A stretch of 64,000 nucleotides of DNA from Pseudomonas putida (GTDB lineage: Bacteria; Pseudomonadota; Gammaproteobacteria; Pseudomonadales; Pseudomonadaceae), in assembly GCA_029953615.1 (NCBI GenBank), contig CP124529.1:2384998-2448997 (forward strand), read 5' to 3'. Position numbers and translations under genes: made by a program. This document shows positions 17,133 through 26,151 of the stretch, one piece after another. The notes below the pieces were generated by a model that made no database searches, was not told the origin of the DNA, and saw only the letters and a list, made by a program, of their open reading frames with translations. Each line of letters opens with the position of its first letter. Positions within the stretch are counted from its first letter, which is position 1.

Positions 17133-17668
17133 GGCGCCCACTGAGCATGGCTGCGCTGTTGGGCATCCTGGTGTTGCTGCTGTTGCCGCTGGTGTTGCAT
17201 GGCGGCGCCCGGATCAACGTCACCAGCAGCTTCCCGCCGGGCATTTACTGGGTAGTCGACAAGGCGCCGGAGAAAGGCGATCTGGTCATGTTCTGCCCGC
17301 CTCCGCAGCCGGTGTTCGACTTGGCCAACGCGCGAGGTTACCTCAGCAGCGGGCCATGCCCAGGGGGATACATGCGCATGATCAAGCGCCTGGTAGCAGT
17401 TGCGGGGGACGAGGTGCGGATCGGCGCCGGGGGCGTTACTGTCAACGGCCTGCTGCAGCCGCGCAGCCAGCCTTTGTCCAAGGATCCCAGCGGCCGCAGC
17501 ATGCCGCACCCGGCATTGACGCATTTTCGCCTGGCTGATGGCGAGGTACTGATGCTTTCCGATTACAGCCGGTTGTCGTTCGACGGTCGCTACTTTGGCG
17601 CAGTGCCTCGGGCTCAGCTGGACGAGGTGGTCAGGCCCTGGCTGGTATGGGATCGCCAGTCCCGGTAG
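17129..17668 (+). CDS. traF: Conjugative signal peptidase TraF (S26 family, pilin processing)
   Basis: 179 residues. An N-terminal membrane anchor (residues 8-24) is followed by the S26C motif 'NVTSSFPPGIYW' with probable nucleophile Ser34, and 'MIKRLVAVAGDEV' with general base Lys86. In RP4 TraF cuts and cyclises the TrbC pilin, so a trbC is expected upstream of the window. It also keeps the S26 box III-like 'LMLSDYSRLSFDGRYFGAVP'. ATGA overlap with traG. This is the last gene of the accessory locus before the core chromosome resumes. Confidence 0.92.
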   Translation: MRRPLSMAALLGILVLLLLPLVLHGGARINVTSSFPPGIYWVVDKAPEKGDLVMFCPPPQPVFDLANARGYLSSGPCPGGYMRMIKRLVAVAGDEVRIGAGGVTVNGLLQPRSQPLSKDPSGRSMPHPALTHFRLADGEVLMLSDYSRLSFDGRYFGAVPRAQLDEVVRPWLVWDRQSR

Positions 17669-17955
17669 ACGCTGAGGTGCGCTACCCCCAGTACAACTCA
17701 TGGGAATGAATAATTGCAGTAATGGTACTTGGCAGCTGATGGTTATTTGCTATTATCCAGTTCCCGCCATGCTCATCTGGAACACCCGTTCTAGAGCCTC
17801 CGAATTAAGTTTCAATTAAGTTTTCCCCGCTAGCGTAGGAAATCAGTCCACACCGACTGTGATCTATGGCCCGTGCGTGTCATCTAAATCCCTGCATAGC
17901 CAGAATCTTTCACCGGTAAAATGGATTTACCTACACACCGTCAAGAGGATGAATC
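17669..17955. other. Boundary between T4SS locus and core genes
   Basis: 287 bases without a convincing gene. The first 150 are AT-richer than either side (TAATTGCAGTAATGG, TTTCAATTAAG at about 17810). No tRNA, direct repeat or integrase site was found by eye that would mark an integration end. The last part presumably carries the carbonic anhydrase promoter. Confidence 0.5.
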
Positions 17956-18675
17956 ATGCCCGTCAAGGACCCATCCAAGGTCGTACCGCAGGTCCCCGCG
18001 GAGAGCGCCGATGCCGCCCTTAAGCACATCGTCGACGGCTTCCTGCGTTTTCACCATGACGTTTTCCCCGAGCAGCAAGAGCTGTTCAAGAAGCTCGCCA
18101 CCGCGCAAACCCCGCGTGCCATGTTCATCACCTGCGCCGACTCGCGCATCGTTCCCGAGCTGATCACCCAGAGTTCGCCTGGCGACCTGTTCGTGACCCG
18201 TAACGTCGGTAACGTGGTCCCGCCGTATGGCCAGATGAACGGCGGCGTTTCCAGCGCCATCGAGTACGCCGTACTGGCGTTGAAAGTGCATCACATCATC
18301 GTCTGCGGCCACTCCGACTGCGGCGCCATGCGTGCGGTGCTCAACCCGCAATCGCTGACCAAGATGCCGACCGTGTCCGCTTGGTTGCGCCACGCCGAAG
18401 TGGCCCGCACCGTGGTCGAGAACAACTGCTCGTGCGGCAGCGAACACGAAACGATGCAAGTGCTGACCAAGGAAAACGTCATCGCCCAGCTGCATCACCT
18501 GCGCACCCACCCTTCGGTGGCTTCGCGCCTGGCAGCCGGTGAGCTGTTCATTCATGGCTGGGTCTACGATATCGAGACCAGCAAGATCGAAGCCTACGAC
18601 GCCGCCAGCGACAGCTTCCTGCCCCTGACTGCTGGCGAGCCGGTCCCCTGCGCTACTCCGAGAGGTCGCTACTAA
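17956..18675 (+). CDS. Beta-class carbonic anhydrase
   Basis: 239 residues. The zinc ligands and active site of the beta class are present: CADSR (Cys60, Asp62, Arg64) and CGHSDCGA (His119, Cys122). It interconverts CO2 and bicarbonate in the cytoplasm. ATG 17956 follows AAGAGGATGAATC. It lies 190 bases before a SulP transporter on the same strand, the common CA-SulP pairing, which suggests that it works on bicarbonate moved by that carrier. Confidence 0.95.
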   Translation: MPVKDPSKVVPQVPAESADAALKHIVDGFLRFHHDVFPEQQELFKKLATAQTPRAMFITCADSRIVPELITQSSPGDLFVTRNVGNVVPPYGQMNGGVSSAIEYAVLALKVHHIIVCGHSDCGAMRAVLNPQSLTKMPTVSAWLRHAEVARTVVENNCSCGSEHETMQVLTKENVIAQLHHLRTHPSVASRLAAGELFIHGWVYDIETSKIEAYDAASDSFLPLTAGEPVPCATPRGRY

Positions 18676-18866
18676 GCGACCCATCCACCCGCTGAAACCT
18701 TGATAGCCGGCCGCACCCTGTAGGGGTGTGGCGCGGCCTTCGGCTGCCCTGAATTCCCTGACTGTCTGCCGGCACGCCCGCTGGCGGCCCGCGCCTGCGC
18801 GCTCGTCGGGGACAAACGTGCCCACGGCCAGAGGAATGGCTGTGTGACAAAGAAAGGAGAAACACG

Positions 18867-20399
18867 GTGAACATTACACAGTTGAAAGCGGCCCTGCCGC
18901 GTGAGTTGCTGGCGTCGGTGGTGGTCTTCCTGGTGGCCCTGCCGTTGTGCATGGGCATTGCGATCGCCTCTGGCATGCCGCCGGCCAAAGGTCTGATTAC
19001 CGGCATTATCGGCGGCATTGTCGTAGGTTTTCTCGCCGGATCGCCGCTGCAGGTCAGTGGCCCGGCGGCCGGTCTGGCGGTATTGGTGTTCGAACTGGTG
19101 CGCCAGCATGGCATGGCCATGCTCGGGCCGATCCTGCTGCTGGCCGGCTTGCTGCAGTTGCTGGCCGGGCGCCTGCGCCTGGGCTGCTGGTTCCGGGTTA
19201 CTGCGCCGGCGGTGGTGTACGGCATGCTGGCGGGTATTGGCGTGCTGATCGTGCTGTCGCAGGTGCATGTGATGTTCGACACCGCGCCGCAGCCATCCGG
19301 CATGCAGAACCTGCTGGAGTTCCCGACGACGGTGGCCGCAGCCCTGCCACGGGAAAGCGCCGGCTCCGGCTGGATGGCCGGTGCGCTGGGCCTTGGTACC
19401 ATCGCCATCATGTGGGGCTGGGAGCGCCTGCGACCGCAGCGGCTGCGCTTCGTGCCGGGTGCCCTGTTGGGCGTGTCGGCCATGACGGCCATCAGCATGT
19501 GGCTGGCCTTGCCGGTGAACCGCGTACAGGTGCCGGCCGACCTGTCCGAGGCCATCGACTGGATCCGCCCTGGTGACCTGATGCAACTGGCCGACCCCAC
19601 CCTGTTGGTCGCCGCTTTTGCCCTGGCCTTCATCGCCAGTGCCGAAACCTTGTTGTCGGCTGCAGCGGTTGACCGCATGCACAGCGGCCAGCGGTCGGAC
19701 TTCGACCGCGAGCTGTCGGCTCAGGGTATCGGCAACATGCTGTGCGGGGTGCTGGGCGCGTTGCCGATGACCGGAGTGATCGTGCGTAGCTCGGCCAACG
19801 TGCAGGCGGGCGCGCAGACCCGGGCGTCGGCAATCTTCCATGGCTTTTGGCTGCTGGCGTTTGTGGTGGCGCTGAGCAGCGTGCTGCAGCAGATCCCGGT
19901 GGCGAGCCTGGCGGGTGTGCTGGTGTTCACCGGGGTCAAACTGGTGGATTTCAAGGCGTTTCGCGGACTAGGCCGCTATGGCCGCATGCCGATGTTCACC
20001 TACGCGGCGACGGCGCTGGCGATCATCTTTACCGACCTGCTGACCGGCGTATTGCTGGGCTTTGCCCTGACCTTGCTGAAGCTGGCACTGAAGGCTGCGC
20101 GGTTGAAGATCAACCTGGTCAGCCTGGAGACGGCCGGGCACATGGAGTTACGGCTTAGTGGTGCCGCCACCTTCCTCAAGGTGCCGGCGCTGACCCAGGT
20201 GCTGGATAGCGTGCCGGCAGGGACCACGCTGCATGTGCCGCTGGGTAACCTGAGCTATATCGACCACTCGTGCCTTGAGCTGCTTGAAGATTGGGGCCGC
20301 AGTAATTCGGCCAATGGGTCGCGGTTGCTGATCGAGCAGCGGCGCTTGAAGCGGAGGATCGAGGGGCGGATGCGCACCACGGCTGGGGTTGGGGCCTAG
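18867..20399 (+). CDS. SulP-family anion (probably bicarbonate) transporter with STAS domain
   Basis: 510 residues starting at GTG 18867, which has a strong AAAGGAGA site. About 10-12 membrane helices lie in residues 15-400, with the SulP-type 'GLITGIIGGIVVGFLAGSPL' and 'QVSGPAAGLAVLVFE' segments. The C-terminal ~90 residues form a STAS domain (LRLSGAATFLKVPAL, 'VPLGNLSYIDHSCLELLEDW'). SulP proteins carry sulfate, bicarbonate or dicarboxylates; the neighbouring carbonic anhydrase favours bicarbonate. Confidence 0.9.
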   Translation: MNITQLKAALPRELLASVVVFLVALPLCMGIAIASGMPPAKGLITGIIGGIVVGFLAGSPLQVSGPAAGLAVLVFELVRQHGMAMLGPILLLAGLLQLLAGRLRLGCWFRVTAPAVVYGMLAGIGVLIVLSQVHVMFDTAPQPSGMQNLLEFPTTVAAALPRESAGSGWMAGALGLGTIAIMWGWERLRPQRLRFVPGALLGVSAMTAISMWLALPVNRVQVPADLSEAIDWIRPGDLMQLADPTLLVAAFALAFIASAETLLSAAAVDRMHSGQRSDFDRELSAQGIGNMLCGVLGALPMTGVIVRSSANVQAGAQTRASAIFHGFWLLAFVVALSSVLQQIPVASLAGVLVFTGVKLVDFKAFRGLGRYGRMPMFTYAATALAIIFTDLLTGVLLGFALTLLKLALKAARLKINLVSLETAGHMELRLSGAATFLKVPALTQVLDSVPAGTTLHVPLGNLSYIDHSCLELLEDWGRSNSANGSRLLIEQRRLKRRIEGRMRTTAGVGA

Positions 20400-20424
20400 A
20401 TCCGGGATCTATGCTGCATGAGCC

Positions 20425-20520
20425 GGCCCTTTCGCGGGCACGCCCGCTCCCACAGGTATTGCGCAGGGCTTCGAGTCCTGTGTTGAACCTGTGGGAGCGG
20501 GCGTGCCCGCGAAGAGGCCG
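20425..20520. repeat. REP pair (inverted)
   Basis: Two Pseudomonas REP palindromes facing each other: TTCGCGGGCACGCCCGCTCC at 20431 and its reverse complement-like partner from about 20488. They separate the convergent SulP gene and the gene at 20532. Confidence 0.9.
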
Positions 20521-20531
20521 GGACAGGAATG

Positions 20532-21173
20532 TCAGGCCGGCTGGCCCAACTCCACACCCAGCTGCCGCGACAAGCACGGCCAGCGCTTCCACGCCGCCCC
20601 CGTTTCCGGGCTGCTCAATTTCTCGCGGTAGGCCTCCACCGACTCCACCGCGAAACTTTCGTCGTTCAACATTTCGTCTACCGAGTGGTGCACCACTTCA
20701 TCCAGCTGGTTGGCAAACTCCTCGCCGATCAACTGGTGGGCAATCAGGTTGGCGACGGTGGTGTCGACCGGGATCAGCGGCTGCTGGAAGTGACGGATGT
20801 ACAGGTCGTTCACCTCTTCCACCAGGCGGTGCGCCAGGTAGGCCTCATCCAGCAGGCAGTCCAGGCCTACATGCCCTTGCATCACGCTGGGCGGCTGCAG
20901 GAAGTAGGCTTCGGCAATTTTCAGTACAGGTTTGATCTGCGATTCGATCCCGGCTTCGCGTGCAACCTCGTGGGCGGCCTCCAGCAGTTCCGGAACCTGG
21001 TCGATGTAGGCGCTGACGAAGCGCGCCAAAGTACCCTGTGCGTCCTGCTCGGGCAGTTGGATCGAGGGGTGCAGGTGGGGCAGTTGCAGCTCGAGACGCT
21101 TTTTCAGTTGGCCGGTCTGGCCTTCGTGTTGATGGGCTTGGCTTACCTGCTCGCGTACAGCAGCGATGTTCAT
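20532..21173 (-). CDS. Conserved hypothetical protein upstream of the cox operon
   Basis: 213 residues from ATG at 21173 (CTGGAG six bases upstream; a longer frame exists but lacks a ribosome site). Soluble, acidic and helical, with no signal peptide and no recognised motif. Its position between SulP and coxB matches the uncharacterised gene conserved there in pseudomonads (PA0104 position in P. aeruginosa). It is transcribed divergently from coxB, and function is not known. Confidence 0.8.
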   Translation of the reverse strand: MNIAAVREQVSQAHQHEGQTGQLKKRLELQLPHLHPSIQLPEQDAQGTLARFVSAYIDQVPELLEAAHEVAREAGIESQIKPVLKIAEAYFLQPPSVMQGHVGLDCLLDEAYLAHRLVEEVNDLYIRHFQQPLIPVDTTVANLIAHQLIGEEFANQLDEVVHHSVDEMLNDESFAVESVEAYREKLSSPETGAAWKRWPCLSRQLGVELGQPA

Positions 21174-21542
21174 GACAACTCCAGGGACATTACGTTTCAA
21201 ACGGAAGACACTAAATTAGCTCGACATACAGAATACCTAAGACGCATTTGTTATAAGTCGCGCAAACGTGTGCATGCTCAGGTATATCGAAACGCCATTA
21301 TTGTGCCATGCCGTGTCAAGCGCGCGGTTTTCAGGCCGTTCAGGTATTTCGTCGCGTTCATTTCACGGCCTTCATTGCGTGCCGTTGGTCGCTGTCTATA
21401 CTCCCGGTGAACGTGATTCGTTGATGAGGCCCGACTGCTTTTAGCAGGGGCTCGGTCGTCGAAGCCAGGCAGTCTTGACCGCCGTTCCCTCTTGCCGCAG
21501 GCCACGCCTCCGGGACTACAAGAACGAGAAGGGGAACCCGCA
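21174..21542. promoter_or_regulatory. Divergent intergenic region between 20532 gene and coxB
   Basis: 369 bases without a gene. It must hold the cox operon promoter and that of the divergent gene. The stretch 21205-21300 is AT-rich (CTAAATTAGCTCGACATAC, TTGTTATAAGTCGCG). I could not assign a sigma factor or operator with confidence. Confidence 0.5.
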
Positions 21543-22670
21543 ATGATGCGACATCCACATGTCTGGATGGGCCTCCTGTTGTGGTCGGTTTTTGGTCAGG
21601 CCAACGCCGCCTGGACCGTGAACATGCACCCAGGGGCGACGGAAGTCTCCAACGCCGTCTTCGACCTGCACATGACCATCTTCTGGATCTGCGTGATCAT
21701 CGGCGTAGTTGTCTTTGGCGCGATGTTCTGGTCCATGGTCATCCACCGCCGCTCCACCGGGCAGCAGGCTGCGCATTTTCACGAGCACACCTGGGTGGAA
21801 ATCCTCTGGACCGTTGTCCCTTTCCTGATCCTGGTCGCCATGGCCATCCCGGCCACCAAGACCCTCATCGACATCTACGATGCCAGCGAGTCGGACATCG
21901 ATATCCAGGTTACCGGCTACCAGTGGAAGTGGCACTACAAGTACCTGGGCCAGGACGTGGAGTTCTTCAGCAACCTGGCCACCCCCGCCGACCAGATCCA
22001 TAACCAGGCCCCCAAGGACGAGCACTACCTGCTCGAAGTCGACCAGCCGCTGGTGCTGCCGGTTGGCGCCAAGGTGCGCTTCCTGGTGACCGCTGCCGAC
22101 GTCATCCACTCCTGGTGGGTGCCAGCCTTCGCAGTCAAGCGTGATGCCATCCCCGGCTTCGTCAACGAAGCCTGGACCCGTATCGAGAAACCCGGCATCT
22201 ACCGCGGTCAGTGCACCGAGCTATGCGGCAAGGACCATGGCTTCATGCCGGTGGTAGTCGAGGTCAAGTCCAGGGCCGACTACGACACCTGGCTGGGCGA
22301 GCGCAAGGCCGAAGCTGCCAAGCTCAAGGAGCTGACCAGCAAGGAATGGACCCTGGAGGAGCTGGTGGAACGTGGTGACAAGGTCTACCACACCACCTGC
22401 GTGGCCTGTCACCAGGCCGAAGGCCAGGGCCTGCCGCCGATGTTCCCGGCGCTCAAGGGCTCGAAGATCGCCACCGGGCCGAAGGAAGGCCACCTGGGCA
22501 TCGTCTTCCACGGCAAGCCCGGCACCGCCATGGCCGCGTTCGGCAAGCAGCTCTCGGAAGTCGATATCGCCGCCGTGGTCACCTACGAGCGCAACGCCTG
22601 GGGCAACAACAAGGGTGACATGGTGACGCCGAAGGACGTGCTGGCGCTGAAGCAGGCAGAAGCGCAATGA
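21543..22670 (+). CDS. coxB: Cytochrome c oxidase subunit II with fused cytochrome c domain
   Basis: 375 residues. The signal peptide (MMRHPHVWMGLLLWSVFGQANA) is followed by two membrane helices and a periplasmic cupredoxin domain with the CuA ligands (CTELCGKDHGFM). A C-terminal cytochrome c domain follows, with CVACH and a distal Met in 'PGTAMAAFGKQL'. It accepts electrons from soluble cytochrome c for the aa3 oxidase. ATG 21543 (AAGGGGAACC upstream). First gene of the cox operon. Confidence 0.95.
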   Translation: MMRHPHVWMGLLLWSVFGQANAAWTVNMHPGATEVSNAVFDLHMTIFWICVIIGVVVFGAMFWSMVIHRRSTGQQAAHFHEHTWVEILWTVVPFLILVAMAIPATKTLIDIYDASESDIDIQVTGYQWKWHYKYLGQDVEFFSNLATPADQIHNQAPKDEHYLLEVDQPLVLPVGAKVRFLVTAADVIHSWWVPAFAVKRDAIPGFVNEAWTRIEKPGIYRGQCTELCGKDHGFMPVVVEVKSRADYDTWLGERKAEAAKLKELTSKEWTLEELVERGDKVYHTTCVACHQAEGQGLPPMFPALKGSKIATGPKEGHLGIVFHGKPGTAMAAFGKQLSEVDIAAVVTYERNAWGNNKGDMVTPKDVLALKQAEAQ

Positions 22671-22713
22671 ACCGGGTTACTCGCGGCAATCAACGGATTG
22701 CAGGAGACAGGAC

Positions 22714-24304
22714 ATGAGTGCAGTGATCGACGACCACGCCCAGGGCCATGAGCACGCACACGGCCCGGCCAAGGGCCTGATGCGCTGGGTGCTGACCACC
22801 AACCACAAGGACATCGGCACGATGTACCTGTGGTTCAGCTTCATCATGTTCCTGCTCGGTGGCTCGTTCGCCATGGTGATCCGCGCCGAGCTGTTCCAGC
22901 CCGGGTTGCAGATCGTGGAGCCGGAGTTCTTCAACCAGATGACCACCATGCACGGCCTGATCATGGTATTCGGCGCGGTGATGCCGGCGTTCGTAGGCCT
23001 GGCCAACTGGATGATCCCGCTGATGATCGGTGCACCCGACATGGCCCTGCCACGGATGAACAACTTCAGCTTCTGGCTGCTGCCGGCGGCCTTCCTGCTG
23101 CTGGTCTCGACATTGTTCAGCCCGGGAGGCGGGCCGAATTTCGGCTGGACTTTCTACGCCCCGCTGTCCACCACCTACGCCCCGGCCAGCGTTACCTTCT
23201 TCATCTTCGCCATCCACCTGATGGGTATCAGCTCGATCATGGGCGCGATCAACGTGATCGCCACCATCCTCAACCTGCGTGCCCCGGGCATGACCCTGAT
23301 GAAGATGCCGCTGTTCGTCTGGACCTGGCTGATTACCGCGTTCCTGCTGATTGCTGTGATGCCGGTGCTGGCCGGCGTGGTAACCATGATGCTGATGGAC
23401 ATCCATTTCGGTACCAGCTTCTTCAGTGCCGCCGGTGGCGGTGACCCGGTGCTGTTCCAGCACGTGCTTCTGGTTCTTCGGCCACCCCGAGGTGTACATC
23501 ATGATCCTGCCGGCCTTCGGCGCGGTCAGCTCGATCATCCCGGCGTTCTCGCGCAAGCCGCTGTTCGGCTATACCTCCATGGTGTACGCCACCGGCGCCA
23601 TCGCCTTCCTGTCATTCATCGTCTGGGCCCACCACATGTTCGTGGTCGGTATCCCGGTGGTCGGCGAGCTGTTCTTCATGTACGCCACCATGCTGATTGC
23701 CGTGCCTACCGGGGTGAAGGTGTTCAACTGGGTCAGCACCATGTGGGAAGGCTCGCTGACCTTCGAGACGCCGATGCTGTTCGCCATCGCCTTCGTCATC
23801 CTGTTCACCATCGGTGGTTTCAGCGGGCTGATGCTGGCCATCGCCCCGGCGGACTTCCAGTACCACGACACCTACTTCGTGGTGGCGCACTTCCACTATG
23901 TGCTGGTGCCGGGGGCGATCTTCGGCATCTTCGCCTCGGCCTATTACTGGCTGCCGAAATGGACCGGCCACATGTACGACGAAACCCTCGGCAAGCTGCA
24001 CTTCTGGCTATCGTTCATCGGCATGAACATGGCCTTCTTCCCCATGCACTTTGTGGGGCTGGCCGGCATGCCACGGCGCATCCCCGACTACAACCTGCAG
24101 TTCGCCGACTTCAACATGGTGTCGTCGATTGGCGCGTTCATGTTCGGCGCCACGCAGATCTTCTTCCTGTTCATTGTCATCAAGTGCATCCGCGGCGGTG
24201 CGCCGGCACCGGCCAAGCCCTGGGATGGCGCCGAGGGCCTGGAGTGGTCGATCCCCTCGCCTGCGCCGTATCACACCTTCCAGACGCCACCGGAAGTGAA
24301 ATAG
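22714..24304 (+). pseudogene. coxA: Cytochrome c oxidase subunit I, reading frame broken at about 23467
   Basis: Catalytic heme a/a3-CuB subunit of the aa3 oxidase. The first frame (from ATG 22714, GGAGACAGGAC upstream) carries 'TTNHKDIGTMYLWFS' and 'MTTMHGLIMVFG' (low-spin heme ligand) up to DPVLFQHV. The second frame picks up exactly at [18 protein letters not shown], with the CuB and cross-linked Tyr region, and ends '[11 protein letters not shown]' at 24304. Deleting the C at 23467 gives one protein of about 529 residues, normal for the family. An indel in such a conserved core gene is most easily a sequence error; if real, the strain lacks aa3 oxidase. Confidence 0.9.
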
Positions 24305-24314
24305 GACGCGTGCC

Positions 24315-24881
24315 ATGAACGGCCTTTCGCTGAAACGCCTGGTGTTGCGCCTGCTGATGCTGACGGTGGTGATGTTCGCCTTCGGCTTCGCCCTGGTGCC
24401 CATCTATGACGTGATGTGCAAGGCCTTCGGCATCAACGGCAAGACCGGCGGGCAGTATGAAGGCAGCCAGGTCAGCGACCCGACGCGTTCGGTGAGGGTG
24501 CAGTTCATGTCGACCAATGCCAGCGACATGGTCTGGGACTTCTACTCCACCGCAGACCAGCTGGAGGTCAACCCGGGGGCGGTGAACCAGATGATCTTCA
24601 TCGCCCACAACCCGACCGATCGGCCGATGAGTGCGCAAGCCATCCCCAGCATCACCCCGGCCGAGGCCGCGGCGTACTTCCACAAGACCGAGTGCTTCTG
24701 CTTCACCCAGCAGGTGCTGCAGCCCGGTGAACGCATCGAGATGCCGGTGCGCTTCATCGTCGACCGCGACCTGCCGGCCAGCGTGAAGCACCTGACACTG
24801 GCCTACACCTTGTTCGACATCACCGCTCGCCACCCGCCGGTCGCGCATGTCGCGGCCGAGGACGTCCAGGGCGCCCGTTAA
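24315..24881 (+). CDS. ctaG: Cytochrome c oxidase assembly protein CtaG (Cox11)
   Basis: 188 residues. One N-terminal membrane anchor (about 8-30) is followed by a periplasmic domain with the copper-binding pair CFC (Cys127, Cys129) in 'KTECFCFTQQVL'. It inserts CuB into subunit I. ATG 24315 lies ten bases after coxA, in the standard coxBA-ctaG-coxC order. Confidence 0.95.
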   Translation: MNGLSLKRLVLRLLMLTVVMFAFGFALVPIYDVMCKAFGINGKTGGQYEGSQVSDPTRSVRVQFMSTNASDMVWDFYSTADQLEVNPGAVNQMIFIAHNPTDRPMSAQAIPSITPAEAAAYFHKTECFCFTQQVLQPGERIEMPVRFIVDRDLPASVKHLTLAYTLFDITARHPPVAHVAAEDVQGAR

Positions 24882-24897
24882 GGGAAGGAGAACAGCA

Positions 24898-25785
24898 ATG
24901 GCAAGTCATGAGCACTACTACGTTCCGGCGCAGAGCAAGTGGCCGATCATCGCCACCATCGGCATGTTCATCACGGTGTTCGGCCTGGGTACCTGGTTCA
25001 ACGACATGAAGGCTGGCCACCCGGAGTCGCACGGGCCGCTGATCTTCTTCATTGGCGCGTTGTTCCTGGCCTACATGCTGTTCGGCTGGTTCGGTTCGGT
25101 GGTGCGGGAGAGCCGTGCGGAGCTGTACAGCCCGCAACTGGACCGCTCGTTCCGCTGGGGCATGAGCTGGTTCATCTTCTCCGAGGTGATGTTCTTCCTG
25201 GCCTTTTTCGGTGCGCTGTTTTACGTGCGGGTGCTGGCCGGGCCATGGCTGGGCGGTGAAGGGGCGAAGGGTGTTGCGCATATGTTGTGGCCGACCTTCG
25301 AGTTCACCTGGCCGCTGCTGCACACGCCCGACCCGAAACTGTTCCCGCCGCCCAAGGAAGTGATCGACCCGTGGCACCTGCCGCTGATCAACACCATCCT
25401 GCTGGTCAGTTCGAGCGTGACCATCACCATCGCTCACCATGCCCTGCGCCGCGACCACCGTGGCCCGCTGAAATTGTGGATGGCGCTGACCATCATCCTG
25501 GGCGCCAGCTTCATCGCGTTACAGGCCTACGAGTACCACGAGGCCTATACCAAGCTGGGGCTGACCCTGGGGTCGGGGATCTATGGCGCGACGTTCTTCA
25601 TGCTCACCGGCTTCCACGGCGCCCACGTGACCCTGGGCACGATCATCCTGATCGTGATGTTCGTGCGCATCTTGCGCGGGCATTTCAACCCGGAAAAACA
25701 CTTTGGTTTCGAGGCGGCCAGCTGGTACTGGCACTTCGTCGATGTGGTGTGGGTGGGGTTGTTCATCTTTGTCTATGTGTTGTGA
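24898..25785 (+). CDS. coxC: Cytochrome c oxidase subunit III
   Basis: 295 residues with seven membrane helices and the subunit III patterns 'RWGMSWFIFSEVMFFLAFFGALFY', 'HHALRRDHR' and 'TGFHGAHVTLGTI', ending 'EAASWYWHFVDVVWVGLFIFVYVL'. ATG 24898 with AAGGAG seven bases upstream. It stabilises subunit I of the aa3 oxidase. A REP pair follows immediately. Confidence 0.95.
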   Translation: MASHEHYYVPAQSKWPIIATIGMFITVFGLGTWFNDMKAGHPESHGPLIFFIGALFLAYMLFGWFGSVVRESRAELYSPQLDRSFRWGMSWFIFSEVMFFLAFFGALFYVRVLAGPWLGGEGAKGVAHMLWPTFEFTWPLLHTPDPKLFPPPKEVIDPWHLPLINTILLVSSSVTITIAHHALRRDHRGPLKLWMALTIILGASFIALQAYEYHEAYTKLGLTLGSGIYGATFFMLTGFHGAHVTLGTIILIVMFVRILRGHFNPEKHFGFEAASWYWHFVDVVWVGLFIFVYVL

Positions 25786-25793
25786 ATATAGAA

Positions 25794-25870
25794 CCCTGTG
25801 GGAGCGGGCGCGCCCGCGAATGCGTCGGTACATTCAACATCGCATTCGCGGGCATGCCCGCTCCCACAGG
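25794..25870. repeat. REP pair (inverted)
   Basis: CTGTGGGAGCGGGCGCGCCC at about 25795 and the inverted partner GCGGGCATGCCCGCTCCCAC ending at 25869, separating coxC from the convergent DUF2909 gene. Confidence 0.9.
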
Positions 25871-25884
25871 ATCAGGTGAAAACT

Positions 25885-26088
25885 TCAGAAAGGGGCGTGC
25901 GAGACCAGCTGACCGCTGATGAAGCCCCAGGCGACCAAACCGATGGTCAGTGCCGCCAGGGTCACCCGCACGGTCAGCGCTTTCAGCAAACGGGTCGAGT
26001 TTTCATCGTCCTTGACCAGAAACACCAGGCCACTGAACAGGCTGGCAATCGTGGCCAACAGCATCAGGACAATCGCGGCCTTGAGCAT
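25885..26088 (-). CDS. Twin-transmembrane protein (DUF2909)
   Basis: 67-residue protein from ATG at 26088 with two membrane helices (residues 4-25 and 40-62) joined by 'VKDDENSTRLLKAL'. The family is routinely found inside cox operons of Proteobacteria and is presumed to help oxidase assembly. It lies opposite to the flanking oxidase genes, as in P. aeruginosa (PA0109). Confidence 0.85.
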   Translation of the reverse strand: MLKAAIVLMLLATIASLFSGLVFLVKDDENSTRLLKALTVRVTLAALTIGLVAWGFISGQLVSHAPF

Positions 26089-26151
26089 GGCGATACTCCG
26101 GGGGGATGCGGTGATGTGGACAAGTATAGCGATCGGCCCGGCGAGGCTCCG

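Noticed and set aside
17669..17955. Attachment site at the T4SS/core boundary
   Set aside because: No tRNA gene, integrase or direct repeat was found; a repeat partner could only lie outside the window.
23460..24318. coxA as a natural pseudogene
   Set aside because: Both halves are fully conserved, the flanking oxidase genes are intact, and one surplus base explains it; recorded as a probable sequence error.
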